DNA from: Thunnus maccoyii
Taxonomy: Eukaryota > Chordata > Actinopteri > Scombriformes > Scombridae
Length of the DNA: 64,000 nucleotides
NCBI RefSeq assembly: GCF_910596095.1
Contig: NC_056550.1
Location: 4,712,001-4,776,000, forward strand
Direction of reading: 5' to 3'
The position numbers and the translations under genes are program-made. The notes beneath the pieces were generated by a model. It searched no databases and was not told the DNA's origin. It saw only the letters and a program-made list of their open reading frames with translations. Shown one piece after another: positions 14,397 to 28,144 of the stretch (positions within the stretch are counted from its first letter, which is position 1; each line of letters starts with the position of its first letter).

Positions 14397-17376
14397 TTAA
14401 GGCTTCTTGTAGCAGAAGAAGTACTTTCTTTGCTTGCAGTTTCTTATCTTGAGGAAACTAGTGCCGTTTTTCACCAGGGCACCACAGAACCTCTGACTTG
14501 GGCAGCCATGAATATCCATATACTGCACTTCTTCTCCACTTATCCACAACCACTGACCAGCCAGGTAACGCAGGCCCGTCCACACCTGCCAACATTTAGC
14601 AGAGAGACATAAACACAGAGGAGGAGCAGCTCAGTTACACACGCACACTGTAGAAAACTACCCTACCTCATCAATGGTAGCCTCTTGCGCTTTCTCTCGT
14701 GCAAAGTTGTAGTCATCTGGAGTGAGTAGGGTGGCCAGGTCGTAGCGGTGGTTCCGGTAGGAATCAGCTGGCTGATTTGGGTCCACTGCCTCCAGAGCCC
14801 TGCAGTGAACTAATGCCTCCTTCCATGTCTTCTGCTCCTTCACCAGAACCAGCCTCTCGTCATAACACATGACAGTATGTGTGTAAGAACAAGGATGGCT
14901 GTGCCATGCGTAGTCAGACTTCCTCTTATAAGCACAGTTTTCATCCAAGTCTGGTTCATCTGCAAGAGGTATGAAAAATGGGAGTGCTTGACTGGAGTCA
15001 CATTACAGATATTTACTTCATTTACTGTATGTCTAGTTAAAACATTACAAAAAATGTATTTGTATTTTTGCCTTTATAGAGACAGTAACTGACAAGAAAT
15101 GAGGAGAGAGAGATGGAGACAAGGTAGTTCCCTAGCCAGATTTGAACCAAAGTCAAACCATTTTTATGCTAAAACTGTTTGGTATAGGCAGTTGGTTAGC
15201 TTAAGTGCTGCTCTGAGGTTATTTTAGGGCAAACATGAACTCTGATCTTATCCTGTTTAAGGCAAAGATGTCCCATTTTCATTCCAGCTTGTGCCATTTA
15301 GAGTGTCTGCGCTCACAACTTTACAGTATCTTCCACTTTTGTTGCTTGGCTGTATTAAATCCTGATCTGTTTTTTTGAAAACTAATTTACCAGAACTTCC
15401 ACTTATGCAGGACGGCAGCATGGCAACTTTAACAGCATAGTTAAATAAATGTGTCTGTAGCTTTCTCACTATACATGGCATCACTGAGGTAACTGTCTAC
15501 ATATTCTGCTAACTTGGTTTGCGAAAAATATTTTGGAGGAAACATAATTGCTTGCCGGGACTATGTTCATGAGCAAGGTTTTGGTTTTCTACAATCCAAG
15601 AATTGTGACGACTGCACACTTCACAGAAATCACAGGACAGTGGTCTGGGTGGATGACTGTGTGTACAAAGAGCAGGGCTTTAAACCAGAGACCGGGATTC
15701 GTATTCTCCATCCCACATACTGTTTAGGCAAACACTTTATGGAAATGATCATGGTTTTGTTTAAATGTTGAAAAAGCCAAATTCAAGTCAGTGCAAACTT
15801 TCTCAATCTTTCCATAAACCTGCAGTGCAGAACTTTTACATATAATTAAACATCCTTTACATTCAAACCCTTGCCATAATGCTGATTAAGCCTATCACTG
15901 TTGATAAATCTCTCTGTATTTCACATTATGCCAGAGTTTTTAATCTGGTGTTGGGTTTGACATTCCCGTGCTGGCTGGATGAATGCATGATTGCAGACTT
16001 CTGCCAGCTAACTTCCGGTTAGCTTGCTGCCAACTTGAGGGGGGATAAAACAATTTAATCGTGTGGCTGTTCTAGACTTGTTATTGGACCGAATGGATCA
16101 AATTCTGATTCATTTCGTGGGGGTTGTGTGATGCTCAAAACAATTTATCCACTGTTTTACAGCTGCAACAGTAATGATGGAGTAGGCAATAGTAGAGCCT
16201 ATAATGTAATCGTGTTTTGACAGTGTTTTTGTAATTACTCTCACTGCCAGAAGGGGGAGACAGAAGTCCGCACTCCATCTTTAATATGTTAATGGAACAC
16301 TAATTGTCATTTATCCACCAAATGCTGCATTAGGAAGTGGAATTAACAAGTGCCAAAATGACAGCAAACACAGCAAAATTTTGCGTCCTGTGTACTGAAT
16401 AAACAAAGCAGAACGTCTGAGTTGCATAACCAGGCATGCTGGAAACGTATAGGGGACTATTTCCTCTATGCAGGAATGCCAAACACACAATTAATGGTTC
16501 AGGCAAATGTGGAAGAACAGATGTGTGTGTTTGGATCACCTGTGGCCTGAGGAACACAACAACTGCTTTAAAAAGAAAACTCCACTGATTTTACACATCA
16601 AAGTCTGTTTACAGGTGTTTGGAAGTACTACTGCATATGTGAAAAAAAGTTGTATAAAACATTTTTGGCTCCAGAGAGAGCAGCATTGTGGGTAATGTAG
16701 GTGCTAGGTTTTGACAAGGAAGAAGAATAACGATATTTCTGGGTCTCCTGCATCAATTTTGATTCTTTTTTGTAAACTGTTCTTCATGAGTCCGACAATG
16801 TTATAGGAGAGCAATACTAAATCAGTGGAGTAACCAGGCAAAGGTGGATCAGAAATAAGCTTGACTTTTGTCTCTTTGTCAGCAAAATGATTTTGTTTTT
16901 TTTTTGTTTGTTTTTGTTTTTTTTTCTTTTTACATTTTCATAATATAAAATAAAAAAAGGATTACTAAGTGGATAGCACAGATATTAACACTGTATGGTG
17001 AAAAAAATAATCAGGTGTAATCTACAAAATCATTTTGAAGTTATATTCTTTACTCAGTTACAAGCAAGCCTTACTTACTGCCCTTCCAGGTGGTGAAGTT
17101 GGCGATCTCATCTCCTCTGGACCATTTCCATTTAGAGGTTGAATCAGCTCGGTACAAACCCAACCAGCCCTGGCCAGGTAAAAAGTCCAGATTCTCTATT
17201 TCATCTCTGATGGTGACCAGGTCAGTGTGTTGCTGCCTGCAGAAGCTCTGTGCCTGGCTCCAGGTAAACTTGCCACGGTAATGTATGTACTTTGCAGTTC
17301 TCAGGCCTGACCAACCCCAACACCCAGGTGAAAGCAGGAGCAGCAGGGGCATAAGAATCCAGATTTTCATCATCAT
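14397..17376 (-). CDS. Secreted protein with two C-type-lectin-like domains
   Basis: Three coding exons on the minus strand: 17376-17079, 14959-14667 and 14585-14397. The junctions are phase 1 then phase 0, with GT-AG borders, giving 259 aa. I start at the first of three consecutive ATGs (17376) because the frame further upstream offers only GTG. Residues 1 to about 21 form a signal peptide (MMMKIW then a Leu-rich core ending CWG). The first CTLD follows, with W..AQSFCRQQHTDLVTI, a GWLGLY motif, WKG-NEPD-LDENC across the exon 1/2 junction, and closing cysteines before MCYDE. The second CTLD starts at TWKEALVHCRA and ends FFCYKKP. The EPN and WND Ca/sugar motifs are altered (EPD; WHS), and the second domain lacks them. 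This suggests a binding protein not dependent on classical Ca-sugar contacts. The architecture resembles fish mannose-receptor or LY75-related CTLD families without the membrane anchor. A ligand cannot be named. Confidence 0.85.
15820..16290. repeat. Interspersed repeat within lectin intron 1
   Basis: Lectin intron 1 (14960-17078) carries no exon that I can see. This part, ending near CCAGAAGGGGGAGACAGAAG, resembles a common fish repeat. A further repeat-like block follows at about 16570-16810. Both are recognised by eye without a second copy here. Confidence 0.35.
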
Positions 17377-17399
17377 GTTTTCCACAGGAGGGTTTCCAT

Positions 17400-20300
17400 A
17401 TACCTGCAGTCACATGCATGTTTTCATTCAGCATTTTTTATTGAGTGTTCTTGGTAGCTTTACATGCTAATCTGCTGTTATTGTGCAGAGAGATAGATTG
17501 TTATTATTTTTCAGCAGAAGTGCAACCATTTTACTTTACTTTTTTAAAATCTTATCCAATCTAATCGACACTAAGCCACTAAATCACTCAGCTGGCAAAC
17601 TACTAAGCTATGCGTCACAGTCAGTGGCAACAAACAAAAATCAGTGAGAGCCCTTCCCCTTTTAATACATCCATTGTCGTGCCTGTAAAAAAAACTGAAT
17701 CAACAAGTAAACACATGTATTTGTAGTGGTTATTGGGGTAATGAGTAAGTCTTTTCTCGCCATACTGTACTTACTGTTTGAAGCTTTCACTATGAGCTTT
17801 TAGAACATTATTTCCACGTTTTCTAGGCCTTCATTACACCCCGGATAAAGGTGGAAAGCATCTTACTCTGACTCCTACACTGAGAAAGGATTGCTGTAAT
17901 TCTTAATAAAAGACATCCAAATGAGACTTCACCAGAATCATGTTTTAATTGCAGGATTTAGGTGAATTATAGTTTCCAAAAATTTCTTGCCCAGTCTGTT
18001 GCAACATAGAAGTAGTATAATAAAATTTTAGAGACTAAAAGGCACAATCAAAATATCAGAAAACAGAAAGTAATGTTAACAACAACTCGTAAGTTATTTA
18101 ATGTTGCAGTCATTTTTCACCATCATAAAACTGGTCATATTTTAAAGTTATTATTCGAGAATCACTGTGCATTACAGGCATTATGAAATTGTATAATATT
18201 GTATGATACTCAAAATATACAATATAATCAGACTCCTTCATGTTTTATTTCTTGCTCCTTTCTGTGTTTACTTCTTTGGAAGCCTGATCTAACTTTTTTA
18301 ATGAGATTAATGTTTCAAAATTTCAAAGTTAACTAATGTTACTATTACTCCTATTTATTTAGCCAACAGTAATAGTTTACTTATACTGCTCAAATTAGAG
18401 ATAACACCCTGATCTCAACCATCATGTCAGTGGGACAGACAAAGGCTGCTCATTCCAATGGGTCTCAAAAGGTTAAACCATTCTATCAGCCCCTGTGCCC
18501 CTTCACTTGTACCCTTTTAAAACTCACAATTTACTTGCTCTGTGATCAGAGGACTGAATGAGTATAAATCATCTTCATTTTATCAGCTCATAAATGCTTA
18601 CAGGAATTCCTAAACTGCTGCACTGAAATGCCAATCACATTACATAATTGAGACACTGAGAACGTGCTATTTGAAAGACAAAACATTGCTTCTGAGTCTT
18701 TCAAATTACAGTTTTAAGGCTTAGAATGCTACAAAACAAAGTTCAATTCATCTCCGTTGTATTATTGTGGAGGCGGAAGTTTCAGAGTATGATACCAAAA
18801 AGTTATGACACATAAAGCCAAAACTATCTGAATGACAAGATTTGACTAAAAAAGAAACTTGAACTAACCCTTTAAATAATTAAATACCACACATTTAATT
18901 AGTGTTTCCATTTCAAAACTTGTACTAATTTTTTCTCCAACACATTATTTTTACTAGTGACTTTGCAGATTCTACATAACAATTGATAGATTTTTGGGAA
19001 CTAAGTAAAACAGACTAGTTAAAGATTTTAACATTATTAATTATATATTATCCATTTTAATTAGACCCAATTATCCATATGTGTTTTGTAAAGGATGGGT
19101 TATAAAGGAGCATTTCATCATTTAACTTGGAAATGAAAATATAATGCAATCATAAATAAATAATGCATTGCTGTAAGCGTTAATGTATCAATAATTAAGA
19201 ATATGAAATATGCAGTTCGTCATAATGAGTGATTTCATTTTTTACAAAATTTTTCTGCTAACACCACTTCTACCACACACTACGTTCTTCAGTAATGTTT
19301 TAAGTGGCAGATTTTTGCTTGAAAATGAGAAGTTTTACACTGTGGTATTGCACTATATGTATACACAGTATATATACACTTAAGAGATGTAAATAATTAT
19401 TCTACAAATGACAAGCAGCAGTGGATGACAGTTTGAAAATGACCAATAAGGACAATAAATTACCAATAAAGAAAATAAATTGCCAATAAAGAAAATAAAG
19501 ATAACAAGTTGTTCAACAGTGTGATATCTCAAGCAGATTTCAAGTCTCGGCAGGTTGATTTTCTTATTGCATTCCAAAAAGCTGCCTTGGAAAATGGATG
19601 GCAGCAATTTAAAGTTCAGGCAATGTGTTATTAACAGGCTAAAATGTGTGTGTAACACGTTGCCCCAGCAGTTAGCGCCTAGCTCTGTCCAACTTGCCAG
19701 TCATGTTTCTACAGTAGCACTCACCTTGGATGTCGCTTCTCTGGGTTTTCATCTACTGATGCTTCTCAGTCCAAGTCTGTCAGATACTTGTTTGGCCTGC
19801 TGACTCAGGCTGCCTCCACAGCATCATGACTGCACCAATCACAGCCAAGATAGACTAGACCAATCACAACAATGTGTAAAAGCTAGCTGATGTGCAGAGT
19901 AATCCTGTCACCTTTAACCTAGGTTGCAAGCCACCCATCTTCTCTTTCTCTCTCTCTTCCCGTAACCCCAGTCATTTTAACCTTGCCTGTCCTCTCCTGA
20001 CATATCCTTGCAGTGTTTCAGCAGCCATGCAAAGCAGAGCTTAGCACTTGCTGTTTAGTCCTTTGAGACAGGCATAGGCCTTCCACTACCCCATGCTACT
20101 TGCTGTTATACTGTATAGTTTGGAAGTACAGCACATTTAGCGAACAATAGAGAACCAGATCTGCCGAAATGACAGAGTAAAGAATATAAAAACTGATAAA
20201 TTATAATAAATATCAAAGGTCAGAGGTCACGGTACCAAGTCAGTGGATGAAAAAAATATTCCTTTACTTCCTTCCTTTCCTTTCCTTTGTAAATCTGTCT

Positions 20301-22255
20301 GTTGGCATACAGTACAAGTTCACAATGGAGACTAATTACTGGAAAGGAATGACAGCCCAAAAACAATTAATGAACAATGCAAAAGTTCTATTTCATTATG
20401 TTGTGGTGGAAAAGCTGTCCACTTTAACCATACTCAAAATCACAACTGGAATAATATTTGAAGAGATAATTCTCTATGTGAGGTTTGAGTGCTTCTGTGG
20501 ATGTGTTACTATTGGTCACACTAAGGAAACTAGAGAACACAGGCTTTTTAATTATGATCATATAGTAATGATCTGTTCTATTTCCTGGAATTAACATCAT
20601 CTGTTGTGATGCAGGCATTCTGTGAATCAGCTTTTACATATGATGATACATTTACCCATAAACATGCATGACCAGTATGTATTATGAGATGACAGCCAGA
20701 ACAGTCAGCATATGCAATGGTTCATTCATATGCTAACATTTATTTAGTACTAAACACAAAAATACAATTGAGCCTTTTCCTCTAGTGCCATTATTAAATT
20801 TGTCCAATACTTAGGATCACCAAATATACAAAGTCAAAATTTTACCAAAGTCATCACAATTCATCCTGTGGGGAACATGAATGCGTGTACTAAATTTCAT
20901 GCCAATCCACCCAATAGTTAAGGAAATATTTCCAATTGAATCAAAACTATTCTAGTGGTTCTAGAGGTGCAAAAAGTAAGGGGATCACTACAGTAACAAG
21001 GTAACAAGGTAACAAGGAGAGATCAATTGATAGTGTAAACCAATATCTATTGAGGTTAGCAACAGAGAAAGAAACCAATGTCAAGCAAGTCTTCATTTCA
21101 TAGGACAATTAAGCTAGGAGATAGGACAGGATTCAAATCTAATCTGGTGGTGGTAAAGTGAGAGTTCATTCAGTTGAACCTCCTCACACACCCTGAAGGT
21201 AATGGTGGTGATAGGAGGGTGGTGGAAGGTCTGAAACGCAGAATGACAGGATCACAGTGATATTTAGACAACAGCATCCAAGGACTGATTGGCTCAAAGA
21301 AAGCAGGCAAAAAGAATATTGGTCTGATATGGTGATGTCAGAATTTGTCAGAAATTTTGTGCCAATCCATCTTGCAGATGTTGAGTTATTTCCCTGGATA
21401 TGTGAAAACATCAGATGATCACCAAAGTCAATAGGATTCATCTGCTGGGGACAATGAATGCCAGTACAAAATTTCTTGGCAATCCATTCAGTAGTTGTCA
21501 AGATATTTCAGTCTGGACCAAAGTGGTGACTGCCTGACAGGCTGATGTTGCCATCCTGGAACCTACTGATGTGTGAAATTAGGCTGTCTATTGGTATGGG
21601 CTCTCTGAAAGTGAGTGTCCAGATTCACACTGGTCAGTTTTATGTACTGAGCACTTATGAAAGGCTTTTTATATTTATAGTTCATCCGAGTGACCAGTGT
21701 TTATTTTTTATACAACATTTTTACAACATTTTTATACAACATATTTTGTTTGTTTGTTTTTTTTTTGCTTTGTACTGTTTGTTGTTGTGCTGTTGTATGT
21801 TTTGATTGTGGGGGACTACGGATGCAAATTAGCATCAAGCTAACTCCGGTGCAATGCATCTTTAATGTTTAAAACTGCACACTGGCCCAATCAATAAATT
21901 AAATCAAATCAATTTTGTCTTTAAAATCTACTGGATATACCTGCATACAAGCCAGGTTTGAGTGTTTCCACACACCCACACATTCAAATACCTCCTCGCG
22001 TCAGTGATAAACAAAACACTGTATTTGACAAACAGATGTCTTTTCACTCACTCACCTTGACTTGTTCTCTGAAATAATGTGTGTGTGTGTATGGATGTAG
22101 CAATATGACTGTTTACTGTTTATTTGGATCCCCATTAGTTGTTACCAAGGCAACAGCTACACTAACTGGGGTCCACATGAAGAACATAAATGTATACACA
22201 TGCTTTCACATACATGCATACATAAGTAAAATTATAGCTCTAACCACGCCAGTTA
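17400..22255. other. Intergenic, AT-rich, no gene seen
   Basis: No supportable gene. Contains T-rich tracts, AT-rich unique-looking DNA, and at about 20.81-21.56 kb a copy of the repeat containing ATTCATCC and CAATCCA.CCAATAGTT (see 38.4 kb). Confidence 0.6.
20810..21560 (+). repeat. Common fish repeat, 'AATTCATCCTGTGGGGAACA' type
   Basis: Contains twice the sequence blocks AATTCATC-CTG-GGGGA-CA-GAATG and GCCAATCCA-CCA-TAGTT, ending CAGTCTGGACCAAAGTGGTG. Related copies are at about 5530-5610 (end only), 38410-38910 and 53760-54090. The multi-copy pattern inside one window shows a mobile repeat; its class is not clear. Confidence 0.65.
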
Positions 22256-22259
22256 TTAG

Positions 22260-24490
22260 CACCTGTAAATATGAACTTCTTGTTTGAGGTAAAGGAATAA
22301 CTTTTGCAGCTTTCCATGAAAGGGGGCATACACCTTCCTGTAAACTTCAATTTAAAATATGGCATATGGGTAATGCAATAGGGCTAAACTGGCAGAAAAT
22401 CAAATTCACAATCTATTTTTCAAAAGATAGCCATCAATTAATTTTGAAAAATTGCTATCTGAAATTGTTATGTCATTTTTTTAGTTTCTTCATCTTTCCC
22501 ACAAAATATTCATTAAAATAGTTAGCAATATCTTGAGGTTTTGTAATGAAGGTGCCATCTGACTCTATGAAGGACGGTGTATTATCCCCAGATCTACCCA
22601 TTATATAATTTAGAGTTTTCCAGTTTCTTTCCATCATGTTTAATTAAATTTATCATATCCTAATAATACCTTGTTTTCTTTTTCCTATTTATTTTTGTCA
22701 CTTGGTTTCTGACTGAACAGTATGACTTCCAATCCGTTGTATTGCCAGACTTAATTGACACATTTTCATTTTATTCCTCTGGGCCATCAAGGCTTTCAGT
22801 TCCTCATCAATCCAAGGTGCTTTTCTTTTTCTAACTGTGAATTTCCTAATGGGGGTATGTTTATCAGCCACTGCTAAAAACATTTTTGTAAATAGTTTGC
22901 TGTGTGCTGTGTCCACATTATTTATTGCGCACACTTTATCCCAATGTACCTTATTTATGTCCCTAATGAAGTCATTCTCACAAAAAGATTTAGAAGATCT
23001 TTGGAAAACAACTTGAACTTTGGCTTCCCTGACAATTACCACCAAATCATGATCACTGAGGCCAGTTGTACATGACACAGCCTTTGAGAACATTTCTTTC
23101 ACATTAGTGAAGATGTGGTCAGTACAGGTTGCTGATTTCTGTCCTGCACAGTTGCATACATTTGCAATATCACTCAGTTTTCTTTTCAATGACCATGTTG
23201 CTGAGAGCCAGTCTATATTCAGGTCACCTAGAAAATAAATCTCTCTATCACAGTCTGTAGCCTTCTGTAGCATTATACATATATTTATTCGAAGTATTGA
23301 ATATTTGCACTTGGTGGTCTATAACAACACCCTAAGAGAAATGGTTTGCTGTGAGGTAAATGTATTTGAATCCATAGGGCCTCAATAGCTGAAGTAAAAA
23401 GATGCCCTCTAACATGTATATTATTCTGGATATATATTGCCACACCATCACCACCATAGCTGATTCTGTCATTTCCGAAAACACTATATCCTGACAGCCA
23501 TTTCAGTTACATCTACTGATGGATCTAAGAGAGTTTCTGAAATGGTGAGTGTGTGAAAAGTCTCATTTTTAAGTAAGGAAGTCACCTCATGAACTTTATA
23601 TTTAAGACTGCATATATTGAGATGCACAATTTTTAAACCCTTCTTTGGTAAATTAAGAGACAAGGTTAATCATTCATCTAATTTTCCATTTGATAAACAA
23701 ACAAATACAACAAAACAGTTCAGTATGCTTCTTGCGCAGTTGATCTGAAATGTCTTCATTTATATACACCAAAGTGCTCTTGAGATTAGCCCTTGCCTTT
23801 GTCATAAATTGTTTGTCTTTAAAGTGTAAAAGCTTAACCACAACTGAACTTGGCTTCCCAGCACTACCCCTAAATTTTCTATTCCTGTGTGCATGCTCTA
23901 TCTCTGTAGTGCATCCAGTTTGAGCTTTGTGGTGCCTTCAATGACTAGAATGTTCCTCCAGGTTTGATTCTCCAGATAATCCAACCTCTCAAATTAGTCA
24001 TTTGAATCCAATGGCTTTGATTTGATTTCAAGGACCTGTTTTACGAGATCCTTAGCCTCAGCAGAATAATTGATCATCTTTTATTTCATCAATATCTTTT
24101 TGAGAGTATTTCAGACTGATCTTTAGCTCTTGAATCTCAGTCAGCAGGGAGTCAGCTCTCTTATTTGTTGAATCCAGGATCAGTTGAGTAAAGCACTAAC
24201 AGAGGCTTCTTCTCTTTTTAGTAATTCATCATAGTTCTTTCTGTTGTTCCAGCATGCCCTTAAGCATGTCCATAGTTACAATATTAGGCTCATCTCCTTG
24301 AATTATGTTTGTGTTGTTGGTGTTCCTTGGAGTTAACATATTCAGATCTGTCAGTATTCTCACTCCAAAGCACCAATTACTCTCAAATATATTTAGGATT
24401 GAGGTCTTACCATGTACTGTAAGCAAGGATGTACTGTAAGCAAGAATACTCCAGGATATACAAGATCTCATTTGTCAATCCAAAGTCCAA
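22260..24490 (-). mobile_element. Decayed non-LTR retrotransposon (LINE) with ORF1, endonuclease and 5' part of RT
   Basis: Read on the minus strand, three blocks appear in LINE order. About 24480-23700 encodes coiled-coil/RRM-type ORF1 residues (PSSVVVKLLHFKDKQ, STLVYINEDISDQLR). About 23660-22690 encodes an apurinic-type endonuclease domain (YFLGDLNIDWL, CTDHIFTN, TGLSDHDLVVIV). About 22690-22260 gives the linker and start of reverse transcriptase (PICHI, SLQEGVCP.SWK.AKVIPLPK). Frameshifts and stops interrupt all three, so the copy is inactive. The only long clean frame is the endonuclease part at 23273-22698. The RT catalytic core and 3' end are missing here. The style is that of fish L2/jockey-like LINEs. 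Confidence 0.82.
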
Positions 24491-26178
24491 GAGTGTCCTC
24501 CTCACTGGCTTGGGCTGATTCAAACACATCAGATGGAGTAGGCTGAGGTAGCAGGAATCCACCAAATATCACAGTAAGCAAAAACCATCCACCACCTCTG
24601 ACATCAGGAGGCAAACAGTACACCTGGATGGACACCTATGGACAAAATGTTTGTTTAACCTTAAGAAAGCATGTGTTCACAAGAAAGGGAATGAGTTCCC
24701 CCAGAATATTTATGGTACATCACTTCAAAAAAGGCCATAGTTATTGTAGCTACATAATTAAAATCATGACAAATGTTTTTAGGTATGACCCTCAGGGTCA
24801 AACAATTACACACACTGGGTGTGTGTCTGCCATGTCCATCTCAGCTACTGGTCACTGACTGGTAAATTGCCTGGCCTGGCTGCATGTGGTAGAGTTCTAT
24901 TAAGCAATTTTGCACTTTCCCCAATCCTGACTGAAGTGCACAAAATGTTATAAGAAGGATTTCTCTTAAAAAAGATAAGGATCGTCTTACATGTAATTGT
25001 TAATGTTAATAGTGTTAAGGTTTATATGTCTTAAAACATGTCTGGAATCTTAAATGGTGCATTCAAGGAGGCTTTGTAAAATAAAATCTGGAACACAAAC
25101 ATGGACATACTGAAAAGCATCATGTGAATTTGTTCACTTCTTGCATTAAAACATTTGTTCTGTTCAGGACCTAACTGCTTGCTGTGATGGATTATTGCAT
25201 TCATCTCAAGGAAGATTCAAGGCTCTGCAAGTTCCTTAGTTCCTCTTCAATAAACCTCTGGGAGCTTCAGGCCTGTCCATAAAGGTATGTTTTAGAGGAG
25301 CATAGTTGTGTTTTTCCAAGTCTAATAATGATTCAACTTGTGCATTCTTAACAATATTATATTTCACTTTTCTGGAACATAAACAACTTGAAAACAGATT
25401 CACTGACTTCATAAACACTGCTTCCATTTCACTTAGGTTCAGTACATGTTAAACCCCATATACTTAATTTTATTTTTCAGACTGAGAGAATATCACACTG
25501 AACTCCATTGACCAATCTGTCTCCTGAGATAACTTGCTTGTCAGTTAAAACACAAAATATTATATTTTTTAAATTTACACCATTTTTTATTAACTTAAAA
25601 AACTACTCTTAAATTCATCACACCACACATAATCTGACGAGTAGTAGACACATTTCAAATGTTAGAATAGGTTTTTCTGTTATTTCCACCAGATTACACC
25701 ACAGAGAACAGAGAGGAGCATTTACTGAAGAGCTGATATTGATACTAGAACAGCTTAATGGATTGGATATCAATTCAATAAATTAAGAAATGGCTCCTTT
25801 AAAATATCTGTAAAAGGCTTTAGGTGATTTATCAGGTACATACTGTAATTTTGCTAACATGCTAAATGATAATAAATTGCAAGATTTTTGAATGGGGTTT
25901 GGTGTTATGGTTTTTCTCCTCATCTAAGGGGTTACACTAGATTCAAAATATGTTAACATGAATGTTCAGAGCAGCAGAAGATAGTTCAGATATCATCAAT
26001 TTTGACAACAGATTTGATGAAAAAAAAGGTAACATCCTTATATCACTTGGAGTGGCAGGTAATATGTAGGTTCCTCTGCAGACATAAATCATCACCAAAC
26101 AGTCTATGGATGTCACACGTAATGCCCCAGAGCTCTGTGGTGAGGAGCCATGAACAGGACAGTTCATGTTCAGTGTCT
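24490..26178. other. Intergenic, no gene seen
   Basis: Between the LINE fragment and COA3 I see no coding exon or clear repeat boundary on either strand; AT-rich. Confidence 0.5.
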
Positions 26179-27397
26179 TTAGGAGTTGGCGCCAGTCCGT
26201 GGCCCTCTAATGATGTGGATCCTGGCATCATCATCCAGCTCTTCCATTATCCTCTCCTGTTTGACGGACAGGATGGTGTAGCTAACTGGACAACTACAGG
26301 TTAAAGGAAAACATGATGACACAAAACAGCTGTGTACCTGATTTACATCGTTTTGTGTAGAGACGATCACTTCCGAATACAGCTCTGCTCTCTCCCTGAG
26401 ATTGTTAACCTGACAACCTGGAAGTTATTTCATTCTTTGCCCTTGCTGCATTTGGATGACAATAAATTACCCAACAGGCGCCAGATTATTGTGGGAAAAG
26501 ACCAGTGTTGCATTAATGCCACTTTTTACACTGTGAAAAAGGACATATTAGTGCATAAAAAGATTACTTCCACTCAAAAAGTATAATATATGATACCTGA
26601 CCACTATTGTTTTAGGACAGACTCGAAAAAATTTGAACTCACCTGTTAAGAAAAAGAATTTTGCACAGACAAGTATATCCCAAGAAGCCTGTCAATCAGT
26701 AACTGGTAGAAATGATCCCCAACAAATTCAGAATTTATTCCTGTTTGAGTAACATTTGCTGAAAACTGAAGAGGCAACTGTTTTAGGAAATTGCTGAGCC
26801 ACTGACAAAACTATAGGCTGATGGACAAACAATTTGTTGCTTTTTACTTTTTGAGGTTTGTATTGTGCAAGATCATATCATCAGCATGGATAATACTTTG
26901 GCGCTCCCTCGTGGACAATAAATGTGATAAATTGATGAACCACAGAAGACACGCACTGTTTTCAATATCAAAACTGATTAGAAAAAATATCATCAGTTGT
27001 AGATAAATTTATTCCAATATATAGATTTATAATAAATTACATATTGTCCAAGCGCTACACGTGACAGTATTTAAAATTTGCTTGGTGTGCTTAGAATAAT
27101 TATTTGCATTTTTCTTTCTCTTCTTTTTTAATCAGCCCCACAAGCCAATATAGACCTCATGTAAATGAAATAAGACTTACAGAAGATATGTCAATTCCTT
27201 TATACTGATATAGGTTAATAAAGGATACACATGCCGACCACAAACGCCCCGATAGCCAGGCCGGTCATCAGGTTTCTGCTGCGGACCCGCGCGGCATTTT
27301 TCTTCCAGTAGTCTAGCTGCTGTCTGCTGCGCATCAGCTGTTTCTCTGCCGCTGTTAATGTTGGTTTAGGGGACGTTTCTGCTCCTTTCTCCGCCAT
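26179..27397 (-). CDS. coa3: COA3, cytochrome c oxidase assembly factor 3
   Basis: Two exons on the minus strand: 27397-27229 and 26285-26179, joined in phase 1 across a GT-AG intron of 943 bp. The donor is T|GTATCC and the acceptor CCAG|TT. The product is 91 aa, slightly shorter than mammalian COA3. The N-terminal part carries LTAAEKQLMRSRQQLDYWKK and the charged RVRSRN boundary. One transmembrane helix follows at about residues 43-64 (NLMTGLAIGAFVVGM + FSYTILSV), then the conserved VKQERIMEELDDDA tail. COA3 is a single-pass inner mitochondrial membrane protein that stabilises newly made COX1 during complex IV assembly (family knowledge). The exon 1 frame reads into a stop at 27215 if unspliced, and the second exon restores exactly the family's helix and tail, which supports the junction. 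The start ATG is followed by GCG and is the only in-frame choice giving a full N-terminus. Confidence 0.93.
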
Positions 27398-27499
27398 GAC
27401 TGTTTAGATAATCAACTGCTCACATGAGTCGGGACACATACTAAAAAGAAAGAAAAAAGAGGCATATCGCCACCTGCTGTACTGGAGTACTGACTGTAA

Positions 27500-28060
27500 A
27501 TTAAAATGATTATTTTAAAAATTATATTCTACTCCCTCTAATGCTTAACAAGCATCCAGGAATAAACACACCATGAAAAAGCCTTAAAATATATATTAAA
27601 ACACATAGTTGGAACAGAATTTTATAATAACCTATCTATGTCAGTGGATACTGATTTATTTACATATTTATTTTTCTTACTTTTATTTATATTTATTTAT
27701 ATTTCTTAATTTTTATTCATTTCATCACCTACTTATGAACCTGATTTAAGGGGAGGTGTATTTTTATTTGATATTTATTTGTTTAATTTCTTAATATATA
27801 TAATCAATTATTAATTCACTTCATTGCCAATTTATTAAATTATTTATTCAGCTGTCTAGTCTATGAATACAATTATGACCCAGATTTAAATTAATAAACA
27901 AATATGTATTTAGCCTATCAGAAACTGATTTATTTGGATACTTATTTCATTGCCCACTATTCATATAGTTAAGTGAGATGTTTTTTTTTTCATTTGGTAT
28001 TTATTTACTTAATGTCTTAACTGTCTAAATATAATTATGGCCCATCTAGTCAATAGTTTA
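27500..28060. repeat. AT-rich degenerate repetitive stretch
   Basis: Strongly AT-rich DNA with recurring phrases (CTGATTTATTT, ATATTTATTT, TTAATTTCTTAA, CATTGCC) about 250 bp apart. It lies upstream of COA3. No coding potential. Confidence 0.5.
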
Positions 28061-28144
28061 GCAGTTTTGTATACTCGTTTATGAAATGTCTGTGAAAATT
28101 AAAGATAATAGTATTGTATGTATGTTACAATACATTATGTTGCA

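Noticed and set aside
15514..15771. 85-residue plus-strand frame with protein-like composition
   Set aside because: It lies in the lectin intron, on the opposite strand. I recognise no domain, splice context or family, so it is not called.
19380..20618. Frames of 64-115 residues
   Set aside because: AT-rich, low-complexity translations without family resemblance.
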